Positions 1 to 6,761 of a stretch of 19,216 bases of DNA are shown here, piece after piece. The stretch lies in assembly GCA_044374195.1 (NCBI GenBank), contig JBILOY010000060.1, positions 1 through 19,216 of the forward strand. Direction: 5' to 3'. The translations under genes were made by a program, and so were the position numbers. The DNA is from CAIKZY01 sp044374195 (GTDB lineage Bacteria; Actinomycetota; Actinomycetes; S36-B12). Every line of letters starts with the position of its first letter. Positions within the stretch are counted from its first letter, which is position 1. The notes beneath the pieces are model-generated. The model had not been told where the DNA came from and did no database searches. It saw nothing but the letters and a program-made list of their open reading frames with translations.

Positions 1-401
1 GGCTTGCGCTCGAGGTATTCGGTGAGATCAAGCAGCTTCGCTGCCTCCTTCACGCGGCGATCGATCTCGTCCTTGGAGACCTTGGCGATCTTCAGCGCGA
101 AGCCCATGTTCTCCGCGACAGACATATGCGGGTAAAGGGCGTAGTTCTGGAACACCATCGCGATATCGCGATCCTTGGCGGCGACGTGCGTGACATCGCG
201 ATCGCCGATCAAGATCGTGCCCGCGGAAATCGGCTCGAGCCCGGCAAGCATGCGCAGGCTGGTCGACTTGCCGCAGCCCGAAGGGCCAACGAGAACGAGG
301 AACTCGCCCTCGGCGATATCGAGGTTCAGGTGGCTGACAGCGGGGGTGGTGCCGCCCGGGTACATCAGGCTGACATCGTCGAACTTCACGGTCTGGCTCA
401 T
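1..401 (-). CDS. Carbohydrate ABC transporter ATP-binding protein, MsmX/UgpC type (partial)
   Basis: The N-terminal 133 residues of an ABC ATPase; the rest lies beyond the left edge. It hydrolyses ATP on the cytoplasmic side of a sugar-type importer. Visible motifs are Walker A GPSGCGKST near residue 40 and the Q-loop stretch VFQNYALYPHMS near residue 88, both typical of the MalK/UgpC/MsmX family, which usually runs to about 360-380 residues. The ATG at 399-401 is preceded on the minus strand by GAAGGGA. The importer operon at 9268-12421 has a binding protein and two permeases but no ATPase, so this gene is the natural partner; MsmX-type ATPases often serve several importers. Codons end in G/C more consistently than in neighbouring genes, which hints at high expression. 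No regulon palindrome lies directly upstream, so it may have its own promoter. Confidence 0.93.
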   Translation of the reverse strand, partial: MSQTVKFDDVSLMYPGGTTPAVSHLNLDIAEGEFLVLVGPSGCGKSTSLRMLAGLEPISAGTILIGDRDVTHVAAKDRDIAMVFQNYALYPHMSVAENMGFALKIAKVSKDEIDRRVKEAAKLLDLTEYLERK

Positions 402-420
402 GGTTCATCAATCCCTTCAA

Positions 421-438
421 CCGGCAGGAACGTGCCGG
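421..438 (-). other. Inverted repeat in leader of ABC ATPase gene
   Basis: CCGGCA (421-426) and TGCCGG (433-438) are perfect 6-bp arms around a 6-base loop. They lie 20 bases upstream of the ATPase start, between the SDR gene and the ATPase. It could be an mRNA leader hairpin or part of a terminator. There is no U-tract. Confidence 0.4.
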
Positions 439-456
439 ACGATCCGAGTGGAAGGC

Positions 457-474
457 TGCATCCGGGTGGATGCA
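457..474 (-). terminator. Hairpin between SDR and ABC ATPase genes
   Basis: TGCATCC (457-463) and GGATGCA (468-474) form a perfect 7-bp stem with a 4-base loop. It starts 48 bases downstream of the SDR stop on the minus strand. It may end or attenuate SDR transcription before the ATPase gene. No T-run follows, so the terminator call is tentative. Confidence 0.35.
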
Positions 475-479
475 CTTTC

Positions 480-508
480 GAACTAACTCATTCAGTTGTT
501 TCTGTCAG
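480..508 (-). promoter_or_regulatory. Possible promoter for the ABC ATPase gene
   Basis: On the minus strand CTGACA (503-508) is followed, after 17 bases, by TAGTTC (480-485). The -35 matches consensus at five of six positions but the -10 is poor. If real, it would let the ATPase be expressed independently of the SDR gene. Confidence 0.3.
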
Positions 509-521
509 GTATCGCACACTC

Positions 522-1310
522 CTATTGAGGGCCCTCGGCTATCTCGTGCAGGTTCGTGTTCGCTACCAGGTATCCGCCATCGACAGCTAGTTCGGCACCG
601 GTAATCCAGGAAGCGTTCGCCGAGGTGAGGAACACTGCGGCTTTTGCTATGTCGGCGGATGTTCCCAGTCGGCCCAGCGGATAGAAGGGCAATAGCTCCT
701 CGAGCACTCGGGGGTTTGCCGCGATGCGTGAATCCCAGTTCTGGGTAACGATCGTGCCGGGGATGATGGTATTGACCCTGATCCCGTTCTTTCCGTATCT
801 TGCCGCCATGGTCCGGGTCAACGACAGCATTGCGGCCTTACCTGCGCTGTAGGAGTCATGCCCGCCGAAGCGAAAAGCATTGATCGAGGCAACGTTCACG
901 ATGCTCCCGCGATGGCTTGCAATCATCGCGGGAAGCACGGCTCGAGAGCACAAGAAGGCACTCTTGGCGACGCCCGCCATCGAATAGTCCCAGTCGGCTT
1001 CACTCGTGCTCAGGATGTCCTCGCCTCGCGCCGCGTATGCGTTGTTCACGAGGGCTGTCACGTTTCCGAACTCGCTCGACACTCGATCAATGACGCTCAA
1101 GACGCTGGCCTCAACAGTGACGTCAGCGACGATGCCGATCACAGAGGCACCTGTCGCAGCGATCGCCTGCGCGGATTCTTCGACGGATGCAGATATGTCA
1201 ACGAGAGCAACCTTCGCTCCCTGGCGTGCGAACTCAGCCGCGGTCTCCATCCCGACTCCCCGAGCTGCGCCGGTTACCAGAGCAACCTCTCCGATGAGAT
1301 GCTGATCCAC
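522..1310 (-). CDS. SDR family NAD(P)-dependent oxidoreductase
   Basis: A 262-residue classical short-chain dehydrogenase, probably oxidising an alcohol or reducing a ketone in the cytoplasm. The nucleotide-binding motif TGAARGVG is at residues 13-20. The NNAG element reads NNAY at 89-92. The catalytic Ser is near 142 and YSAGK (Tyr154, Lys158) follows, with IIPG near 182. The GTG at 1308-1310 was chosen because GGAAGGGG lies just upstream and the protein then begins a few residues before the Rossmann fold; a longer in-frame reading back to 1412 would add a 34-residue tail unlike SDRs. It is transcribed away from the RidA gene at 1585. Its promoter has a regulon operator just upstream of the -35 box, so it probably belongs to the GntR regulon. 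The substrate cannot be assigned. Confidence 0.92.
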   Translation of the reverse strand: MDQHLIGEVALVTGAARGVGMETAAEFARQGAKVALVDISASVEESAQAIAATGASVIGIVADVTVEASVLSVIDRVSSEFGNVTALVNNAYAARGEDILSTSEADWDYSMAGVAKSAFLCSRAVLPAMIASHRGSIVNVASINAFRFGGHDSYSAGKAAMLSLTRTMAARYGKNGIRVNTIIPGTIVTQNWDSRIAANPRVLEELLPFYPLGRLGTSADIAKAAVFLTSANASWITGAELAVDGGYLVANTNLHEIAEGPQ

Positions 1311-1391
1311 GTGACCCCTTCCTTGGGTTGCTTGTCCACCTAAAAATGAGAAACGACTGCAGGATGCACTCCCTGCGCCGCCGACACGTGA

Positions 1392-1424
1392 CACTCGACG
1401 ATCACAGTGCACGCCAGTCGAGTG
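1392..1424 (-). other. Inverted repeat at 5' end of SDR leader
   Basis: CACTCGAC (1392-1399) and GTCGAGTG (1417-1424) are perfect 8-bp arms around a 17-base loop that itself contains GTGCAC. The predicted transcript start is near 1432, so this hairpin would sit at the extreme 5' end of the SDR mRNA. A role in stability or regulation is inference. Confidence 0.4.
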
Positions 1425-1438
1425 AGTGCCCTGCGGAC

Positions 1439-1468
1439 ACGCTACTGGGCGAAAGTTTCAGATGTCAA
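1439..1468 (-). promoter_or_regulatory. Promoter of SDR gene (TTGACA - N18 - TAGCGT)
   Basis: On the minus strand a perfect -35 TTGACA (1463-1468) is followed after 18 bases by TAGCGT (1439-1444), which fits the actinobacterial TANNNT pattern. Operator 1473-1485 ends four bases upstream of the -35, the same geometry as at 9137 and 16951. Confidence 0.65.
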
Positions 1469-1472
1469 CGGT

Positions 1473-1485
1473 TTGGTCCGTCCAA
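1473..1485. promoter_or_regulatory. GntR/FadR-type operator 1 (TTGGTCCGTCCAA)
   Basis: A 13-bp palindrome with one arm mismatch relative to TTGGTnnnACCAA. It sits four bases upstream of the SDR -35 box. Its centre is 62 bp from the centre of operator 2. Confidence 0.7.
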
Positions 1486-1534
1486 TCATCTATTTGAGAT
1501 GTAATTCAGCACCAAAATGACAGTTATTGCTATA

Positions 1535-1547
1535 TTGGTCTGACCGG
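1535..1547. promoter_or_regulatory. GntR/FadR-type operator 2 (TTGGTCTGACCGG)
   Basis: Palindrome with arms TTGGT and ACCGG (two differences at one edge). It overlaps the probable -10 of the RidA gene: TATATT at 1531-1536, preceded by TGC, which gives an extended -10. This placement fits repression. No good -35 is seen. Confidence 0.7.
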
Positions 1548-1584
1548 TGATCGCCGAGTCATCACGTTGAGAGGGGTCTGCAGG

Positions 1585-2010
1585 ATGGGTGATTCAGGCG
1601 GCACGAGTGATGAGATCGACGGAAATCATCCCCACGCTTTCCTCGCGCAGGGCAGGCGGGCTGGTGATTTTGTTTTCGTTTCCGGTCAAGGCCCCGTTAT
1701 CCCAGGAATCGGTCCCAGTGGGCACGGAGACACATGGATGCCAGGTCAGGTCGTGGATGGGGGTATCCCTGAGCAGACCGCAGCCACCTTGGCCAATGTG
1801 CGCGCAATCCTCGAGGCGGCCGGTGGCGGGCTGAAAGACATCATCAAAGTTCACGCCTACCTTCGCGATATTGATCGCGACTTCGGCGAATTCAATCGCG
1901 TCTATATGGAGCACTTCCCGGGAACCAAGCCTGCCCGAACCTTGATTCAGGCACGGATCTATGGCCACCAACTCGTCGAAATCGATTGCGTGGCGTTCCT
2001 GCCCCAATGA
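1585..2010 (+). CDS. RidA family enamine/imine deaminase (paralogue 1)
   Basis: A 141-residue YjgF/YER057c/UK114-family protein. RidA enzymes hydrolyse reactive enamine/imine intermediates released by PLP enzymes to oxo acids plus ammonia; some relatives act on other substrates. The fold is seen in AGDFVFVSG (26-34), the PART segment with Arg118, which corresponds to the carboxylate-binding Arg of RidA, and VEID with Glu132. The ATG at 1585 has GAGAGGGG eight bases upstream; a TTG at 1567 is in frame but precedes the ribosome site. It aligns without gaps to the second RidA at 8605-9033, with 68 of 116 identical residues (25-140) by hand count. It lies convergent to the D-aminoacylase and near the PLP enzyme at 3828, a plausible source of its substrate. 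Confidence 0.93.
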   Translation: MGDSGGTSDEIDGNHPHAFLAQGRRAGDFVFVSGQGPVIPGIGPSGHGDTWMPGQVVDGGIPEQTAATLANVRAILEAAGGGLKDIIKVHAYLRDIDRDFGEFNRVYMEHFPGTKPARTLIQARIYGHQLVEIDCVAFLPQ

Positions 2011-2045
2011 CCCTCGGGGCCGCTTAGGGAGCTACCTCACCCAGG

Positions 2046-3599
2046 TCATCGAGACCGGATCAGCGGACGGCCGGTGAGCATGCCGGTGAGCTCCCCTCGA
2101 CGCAGCACCGGCGAGCCAGCCACGAGAACATCCGAAACCCCTGTTGCCGTCAGTCGGCCCGATCCGTACTTCGCATTGTCCTGAACGGCCGCGGGGTCAA
2201 CGATGGCGAGATCTGCAACGGCACCTACGGCAACTTGACCCCGGTCAGTCAACCCGAATCGATGCGCAGCGTGCCCGGAGAGCTTCCAGGCCGCCGTACC
2301 CCAGGTCATGGTCTCGTCCTTGCGGCAGTACCTACTCAGCACGCGAGCGAAAGATCCCCATCCCCGAGGATGGGGAGCGCTACCGAAGTAGATGCCGTCG
2401 GAACCACACATGAAGGACGGGTGATTGGCCAATTCCTGAGCCTCTTCCTCAGTGGAATTGGAGAACGGAACCGTCGCGCCGACTTCCAGTCGCGATGCCT
2501 GCAGCATAAGTCCGGTCAGCTCTCCCACGGTTCGGCCGACGCGCTCTGCAGCCGCGGCCATCGAGAGCCCTTCCGCCCATGCGTATTCCGGCGCGGCGAC
2601 GTACGTGAATTCAACTCGGGTGGCCCACTGCGGACCCAGGCCCGTGATCACTCCTCGCTCCGGAAGCCATTCACTGTCCAGGTATGCGTGTGTATCGCTC
2701 TCACCTAGTCGCTCGATGCACTCGTCAGGATCCATCTCGAGGAGCCAGGGAGGGAGCGTGAGCAGTGTCAGATTCGTGCACCCGCGGGCATAAGGGTAGG
2801 CGTCAAAGGTGAGATCAGCTCCTGCACGATGTCCTGCCTCCAGCCAACCCACCATGTCTGCTGTAGGTCCGTGGTAGTGCGAAATGTGCCCGGGTACCCC
2901 GGCCCGCCGCGAGATTTCCGCGGCCTCGGCAACACCGGGCTCGCGATATCCGCGCAGGTGTGACACGTACACACCGCCGCGCCGGGCAACAGGTGCGCAC
3001 AGGGCGATCAACTCATCGGTGTCTGCGAAGTATCCGGGCACGTAGTCGAGCCCGGTCGAAAGGCCGAGCGCGCCGTCCTCGATGCCGTGCTCAACCTGCT
3101 CCACCATTTGGGCGAGTTCTCGAGGAGTCGGCGGATCCTTCCTCAGTCCCATGACGTTATGTCGCACGATGCCTTGGGGGACGAGGTAGCCGACGTTGAT
3201 AGGAATTGTGCCCTGATAAGTCTTCAGCAAGTCTGCGACTGACCCTCCCGAGAATGTGGGGTGGGATCCATTGATCGAGGCGAAGTAACGCGTCGCGTAG
3301 CCCCCGTCACCCGGTGCATAGGAAACACCGTCCTGGCCCGCAATAACGGAAGTCACCCCCTGCCGGAGGAGAGCGAGTTGGGCGTCCGTACGGAAGACAC
3401 CAGCGTCCAAGTGGCTATGGGTATCGATGAAACCGGGGAAGATCAGGCGACCATTGCACTGAATGGTGTCGGCGCTTTCGACGTCGGCATAGTCGCCGAT
3501 ACCTGTGATGACTCCGCCCGCGATCTCGACATCCGCGCGATAGGGCTCACTCCCCGACCCATCGACGACGCTGCCGCCCCTGAGGATGATGGTGGTCAT
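2046..3599 (-). CDS. N-acyl-D-amino-acid deacylase (D-aminoacylase), amidohydrolase superfamily
   Basis: A 517-residue amidohydrolase, full length for D-aminoacylases. The family hydrolyses the amide of N-acyl-D-amino acids to a free D-amino acid and a carboxylate. Visible elements are the N-terminal beta-sandwich strand ILRGGSVVDG, FIDTHSH with His61 and His63, His214 in YVSHLRG, His241 in ISHYHG and Asp401 in CGSDG, the probable catalytic acid. The position usually held by the metal-ligand Cys in GNCG reads GQDG here (Asp90), so the metal site differs from the best-studied enzymes. The ATG at 3597-3599 has GAGGAG ten bases upstream. It is divergent from the PLP enzyme at 3828, sharing a regulatory region with two operators, which suggests sequential use: deacylation, then conversion of the D-amino acid. 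Exact acyl and amino acid specificity is unknown. Confidence 0.9.
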   Translation of the reverse strand: MTTIILRGGSVVDGSGSEPYRADVEIAGGVITGIGDYADVESADTIQCNGRLIFPGFIDTHSHLDAGVFRTDAQLALLRQGVTSVIAGQDGVSYAPGDGGYATRYFASINGSHPTFSGGSVADLLKTYQGTIPINVGYLVPQGIVRHNVMGLRKDPPTPRELAQMVEQVEHGIEDGALGLSTGLDYVPGYFADTDELIALCAPVARRGGVYVSHLRGYREPGVAEAAEISRRAGVPGHISHYHGPTADMVGWLEAGHRAGADLTFDAYPYARGCTNLTLLTLPPWLLEMDPDECIERLGESDTHAYLDSEWLPERGVITGLGPQWATRVEFTYVAAPEYAWAEGLSMAAAAERVGRTVGELTGLMLQASRLEVGATVPFSNSTEEEAQELANHPSFMCGSDGIYFGSAPHPRGWGSFARVLSRYCRKDETMTWGTAAWKLSGHAAHRFGLTDRGQVAVGAVADLAIVDPAAVQDNAKYGSGRLTATGVSDVLVAGSPVLRRGELTGMLTGRPLIRSR

Positions 3600-3659
3600 G
3601 TGGCGCAGTCTCCTCGCAGTGCCGGCGCCTGGACCATGGATCCACCGCGCTCGCCAATT

Positions 3660-3672
3660 TTGGTAGAGCCAA
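3660..3672. promoter_or_regulatory. GntR/FadR-type operator 3 (TTGGTAGAGCCAA)
   Basis: One mismatch in the right arm of TTGGTnnnACCAA. On the minus strand it overlaps by two bases a TATATT box (3671-3676) that is the likely -10 of the D-aminoacylase gene, whose start lies about 60 bases on. The context CGCTATATTGG closely matches that at operator 2. Fits repression. Confidence 0.75.
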
Positions 3673-3713
3673 TATAGCGATTATTTGCCTCCAAACGAAC
3701 AAAAATCAGGCTT

Positions 3714-3726
3714 TTGGTCGGACCAA
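3714..3726. promoter_or_regulatory. GntR/FadR-type operator 4 (TTGGTCGGACCAA)
   Basis: Perfect palindromic arms. It ends three bases upstream of the -35 box of the PLP enzyme promoter. Its centre is 54 bp from operator 3, about five helical turns. Confidence 0.85.
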
Positions 3727-3729
3727 TAC

Positions 3730-3758
3730 TTGCCTTTACCTTCGTGCCTCGCTAGAAT
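3730..3758 (+). promoter_or_regulatory. Promoter of PLP enzyme gene (TTGCCT - N17 - TAGAAT)
   Basis: TTGCCT (3730-3735) and a near-consensus TAGAAT (3753-3758) are 17 bases apart. The predicted start near 3765 leaves a leader of about 60 bases before GTG 3828 and argues against the earlier in-frame start at 3771. Confidence 0.7.
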
Positions 3759-3827
3759 TTTGTACTCGCTGTGATCATGGGATGCAGTGAAGTGACGCTG
3801 AGAGTCCTGACCAGAGGAGCCGAGTTG

Positions 3828-5105
3828 GTGGGTATTCGGGAGATACTCGAGATCGAGTCTCAGCGACCCGCACCCTTCCCTTCCAAGTCTCTGCCTGGTT
3901 GGTTCCACGGCTCACTGGCCGACGTGCGCTCCCGCGGCTGGTCAATTCGGTCGGATGTGCCACTGCCGATCATGACCTTGGATCGCGCTGCACTCCTCCA
4001 CAACATCGATCTCTTCCACGGTCACCTCGCTGAGCGTGGCGTTCATCTTGCCCCGCACGCGAAGACAACGATGTGCCCGCGCATCTGGGCAGCGCAACTC
4101 GAAGCTGGCGCGTGGGCACTCACGGTCGCCAACGTCACACAACTCGAGGTATGCGCGCACTATCGAGTACCACGAGTCCTGATCGCGAACGAGGTCGCGT
4201 CTTCTTACGACGTTCGCCGACTCGCCACGATCGCTTCGGAGAGCTCCTGGATGGAAATCATGTGCCTCGTCGATAGCGTCGCGGCGGTTGAGTTGCTCTC
4301 TGAGGCGATGACGGAGTTCTGCCCCGGCCGTCGTCTTGACGTTCTTGTCGAACTCGGTATGCGTGGAGGAAGAGCCGGGGCGCGGACACTGGAAGATCTC
4401 ATGACCGTGACCCACGCGGTGACGAACGCCTCTTCCACCCTTCGACTCGTCGGGATTGAGGGATACGAAGGCATCATCAGTCCTCGCCGCGGCAGCGAAC
4501 CTCAAGAGACCGTCGATGCTTACCTGTCGACGTGGGTCGCAGCAGCCGACAGGGTCCTGGAGCTTGTCGAACCGGGAGCACCGCGAATTGTGTCCTCGGG
4601 CGGAAGCATCTGGTTTGATCGGGTGATTGAAGCTTTTGCCCGCGTCACCTCAGACTGCGAACTCGTCATCCGAAGCGGGGGTTACGTCACCCACGATTCC
4701 TTGCTCTTCGATGCCGGCTCACCACTTGGTTCTACCTCAGTCAGTGACGAGAATGACATGCTTCGCGCGGCCCTGTCGGTCACGGCAGCGGTTCTGTCAC
4801 GACCAGAGCCACGCCTGGCGATCATCGGTGCCGGCGGCAGGGACCTTCCCACGGATGCGGGTTATCCGGTGGTCCTCAGCATCACCGACAGATCAGGCGT
4901 GAATCGACCCCTGCCTGAGGTCACAGTCATCAAGGTCAACGATCAGCATCTCTACCTTGAAGTACCAGCGGATATGGCGTTGCATCCAGGGGACCTCGTG
5001 CGTCTGGGGATCTCCCATCCATGCACCGCATTTGACAGGTGGCGCATCATCTTGGAGACAGACTCCGATGGCAAGGTCCTGGACGCCGTCGAGACCTACT
5101 TCTAA
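3828..5105 (+). CDS. PLP-dependent D-threonine aldolase / D-serine dehydratase-like protein
   Basis: About 425 residues with the alanine racemase-type TIM barrel found in D-threonine aldolases and eukaryotic-type D-serine dehydratases. The PLP lysine is Lys79 in APHAKTT, and the C-terminal metal-binding pair is in SHPCTAFDRW (about His397 and Cys399). Family members cleave beta-hydroxy-D-amino acids to glycine plus an aldehyde, or eliminate water and ammonia from D-serine to give an oxo acid. The sequence alone does not decide which. GTG 3828 was chosen because GAGGAG (3814-3819) lies eight bases before it; TTG 3825 is an equal alternative, and a start at 3771 would almost coincide with the predicted transcript start. 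It is divergent from the D-aminoacylase, which could supply its substrate. An elimination reaction would release an enamine, explaining the nearby RidA genes. Confidence 0.87.
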   Translation: MGIREILEIESQRPAPFPSKSLPGWFHGSLADVRSRGWSIRSDVPLPIMTLDRAALLHNIDLFHGHLAERGVHLAPHAKTTMCPRIWAAQLEAGAWALTVANVTQLEVCAHYRVPRVLIANEVASSYDVRRLATIASESSWMEIMCLVDSVAAVELLSEAMTEFCPGRRLDVLVELGMRGGRAGARTLEDLMTVTHAVTNASSTLRLVGIEGYEGIISPRRGSEPQETVDAYLSTWVAAADRVLELVEPGAPRIVSSGGSIWFDRVIEAFARVTSDCELVIRSGGYVTHDSLLFDAGSPLGSTSVSDENDMLRAALSVTAAVLSRPEPRLAIIGAGGRDLPTDAGYPVVLSITDRSGVNRPLPEVTVIKVNDQHLYLEVPADMALHPGDLVRLGISHPCTAFDRWRIILETDSDGKVLDAVETYF

Positions 5106-5182
5106 TGGGGCGCGCAGCGCATTCATCCGTCGGCTTGCAGTAATCCGCGACGGTCCGAGGCCTGGGATCGCGGGCGATGCCC

Positions 5183-6355
5183 TTACCGAGTCGGTACTGC
5201 TCGGAAGGTGAGGGGTAGCGACTCAAGGTGGAGCCCGCTGCTGGGCCACTCCACCTTGGGAACCACGTCACCTGCGATCGAGTAGTCGGGAATGCGTCGG
5301 TGGAACTCCTCGACAACCAAGCGCAATTCGCGTCGAGCCAAGTGAGAGCCGACGCAGCGGTGAATTCCCCCTCCGAAGGAAAGGTGCGAGCGGTTGACCG
5401 ACAGATCGATCTCGCTCGGGTGCGCCACAGCGAGCGGATCACGATTCGCTGTAGCGATCACGAGATTCACAGCGGCCCCTTGTGGGATCTTCACACCGCA
5501 CACTTCAACATCTTGAGTCGTAATGCGCGGAACGGAAAAGGCAGGCGTCTCAATGCGCAAGATCGCTTCGATGATCGGCATCACCGACTCCGGATCGCTC
5601 ACGATCATCGCGCGGAGATCGGGACGCTGCGCCAGGTGATACATGGTGAAGCCGATGGAGGCTGTCACGGTGTCAAGGCCAGCGAGGACGAAGAGATAGC
5701 ACAGGCCGACTACTTCCTGATCGGACCATTCGTCGTCGTCTGTCAGGGCCAAGATGCGGCTGAGCATGTCGACACCAGGCCGGTGCCTCTTCCGAGAGAT
5801 GGTGTCGTCCAGATACGCCAATAGTTCTTCGGCGGCTTGGGCTACAGCTGGTACCGGCTCCCCTTGAGGATCGGGGTGGCTGAAGATCACCCGCATCCAG
5901 TCGACTAGCTGATCTCGATCCTCAAGCGGCAGACCGAAAAGAGTGAGCAGTGCCTGCGTGGGATACGGCACTGCGATCTGCGTCACCACGTCGCATTCCC
6001 CTGCGCTGACGAATGAGTCGATCAAGTCAATGATCTGGCTGCGTAGTGAGCCCTCCATCTCATTCATGACTCTCGGGGACATCATCGGATCGAGAACTCT
6101 GCGATAGCGGGCATGATCAGGTGGGTCGATGGCGATGGGAATCAAAGGCACCCGAGACCCAAGGCCATCGAAGGCACGTGCTGAGGAGAAGATCTCGGGG
6201 TGGGTTTGACCAAAACGCACCGCTTCATGGCTGGTCAGGAACCAACGGCCATCGGCTTCGTACACTGGCCCGGGAGCAGCAACGACATCCCAGCCCAGCG
6301 TTCTGTCGTACGCCATAGGCGCGGTGAAGAACGGATTGCTGAGAGGTTCGTTCAC
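5183..6355 (-). CDS. Cytochrome P450
   Basis: A 390-residue soluble bacterial class I P450, normal in length, catalysing oxygen-dependent hydroxylation, dealkylation or a similar oxidation in the cytoplasm. The I-helix motif AGLDT is at 225-229, with Asp in place of the commoner Glu. The ExxR motif EAILR is at 263-267, and the haem loop FGGGIHRCVG places the haem-ligand Cys at 334. The GTG at 6353-6355 has AGGAGG four bases upstream. It is divergent from the ferredoxin at 6533, its likely electron donor; no ferredoxin reductase is in the window. An operator overlaps its -10 box. It is not possible to name the CYP family or substrate. A P450 in a catabolic cluster most often opens the pathway by removing or hydroxylating a side group, but that is inference. 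Confidence 0.95.
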   Translation of the reverse strand: MNEPLSNPFFTAPMAYDRTLGWDVVAAPGPVYEADGRWFLTSHEAVRFGQTHPEIFSSARAFDGLGSRVPLIPIAIDPPDHARYRRVLDPMMSPRVMNEMEGSLRSQIIDLIDSFVSAGECDVVTQIAVPYPTQALLTLFGLPLEDRDQLVDWMRVIFSHPDPQGEPVPAVAQAAEELLAYLDDTISRKRHRPGVDMLSRILALTDDDEWSDQEVVGLCYLFVLAGLDTVTASIGFTMYHLAQRPDLRAMIVSDPESVMPIIEAILRIETPAFSVPRITTQDVEVCGVKIPQGAAVNLVIATANRDPLAVAHPSEIDLSVNRSHLSFGGGIHRCVGSHLARRELRLVVEEFHRRIPDYSIAGDVVPKVEWPSSGLHLESLPLTFRAVPTR

Positions 6356-6400
6356 GGTTCCTCCTGGGGCATCAGCTCGTGGGACGAGTCTGCACTCAAT

Positions 6401-6413
6401 CTGGTCAGACCAA
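6401..6413. promoter_or_regulatory. GntR/FadR-type operator 5 (CTGGTCAGACCAA)
   Basis: One mismatch at the outer left base. On the minus strand TATTAT (6413-6418), the likely -10 of the P450 gene, abuts it. Placement fits repression. The P450 start is about 45 bases away. Confidence 0.75.
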
Positions 6414-6464
6414 TAATAGCGTAGTGAGCGTTATTCCTGAAATAATCCGCGAAAATTGGTAAGT

Positions 6465-6477
6465 TTGGTCCCACCAA
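6465..6477. promoter_or_regulatory. GntR/FadR-type operator 6 (TTGGTCCCACCAA)
   Basis: Perfect palindromic arms, upstream of the ferredoxin gene. A -35-like GTGACA (6480-6485) follows after two bases, but the -10 is unclear (TAGGGA at 6505-6510 at best). Its centre is 64 bp from operator 5, about six turns. A further half-site TTGGT lies at 6456-6460. Confidence 0.8.
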
Positions 6478-6532
6478 TGGTGACATATCGTGGACATAAC
6501 TGTCTAGGGATGGGCGAAGGGAGTCAGCCGGC

Positions 6533-6736
6533 ATGAAGGTAGGTATCGACGCGACGAGGTGTTCGGGTCACGGGCTGTGCTACGCCGTTGCGGGGGAGCT
6601 ATTCGAGGATGACGACAACGGATTCGGCCGAGTCAGGGCCGAGTTTTCTCAAGGAGATATTCCGGAGTCGTTGATCGAGGCTGCCGAATCCGCCGCCAGC
6701 AACTGCCCTGAACAAGCCATCCATCTCGCCGATTAG
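6533..6736 (+). CDS. Small ferredoxin with CxxHxxC cluster motif (P450 redox partner)
   Basis: A 67-residue acidic ferredoxin. Cys10, His13 and Cys16 form CxxHxxC, and Cys58 sits in NCPEQAI near the C-terminus. The usual second cysteine is replaced by His, the pattern found in many actinobacterial ferredoxins next to P450s; these usually carry a 3Fe-4S cluster, sometimes with His involved. It should pass single electrons to the divergently encoded P450 at 5183-6355. The ATG at 6533 has AAGGGAG nine bases upstream. The next gene (6762) begins 25 bases downstream on the same strand, so the two are probably co-transcribed. Two operators lie between it and the P450. Confidence 0.93.
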   Translation: MKVGIDATRCSGHGLCYAVAGELFEDDDNGFGRVRAEFSQGDIPESLIEAAESAASNCPEQAIHLAD

Positions 6737-6761
6737 TCCGGCGTCGCGGGGAGTCGAGAAC

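Noticed and set aside
126..590. Open reading frame on the plus strand over the ABC ATPase and SDR end
   Set aside because: It is the antisense shadow of the clear Walker A-bearing ATPase on the minus strand, has no ribosome site and runs into another gene.
3771..3827. Earlier in-frame start for the PLP enzyme at 3771
   Set aside because: The predicted transcript start from TAGAAT (3753-3758) is near 3765, no ribosome site precedes 3771, and GAGGAG at 3814-3819 points to 3825/3828.
2046..5105. A specific substrate such as an antibiotic (for example chloramphenicol-like amide) for the D-amino enzymes
   Set aside because: The combination is suggestive of an N-acylated D-configured amino compound, but nothing in the sequence identifies the molecule.
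5145..5173. CCGCGA...TCGCGG inverted repeat between the PLP enzyme and the P450
   Set aside because: Only 6 bp with a 17-base loop; too weak to call a terminator, although one is expected there between convergent genes.
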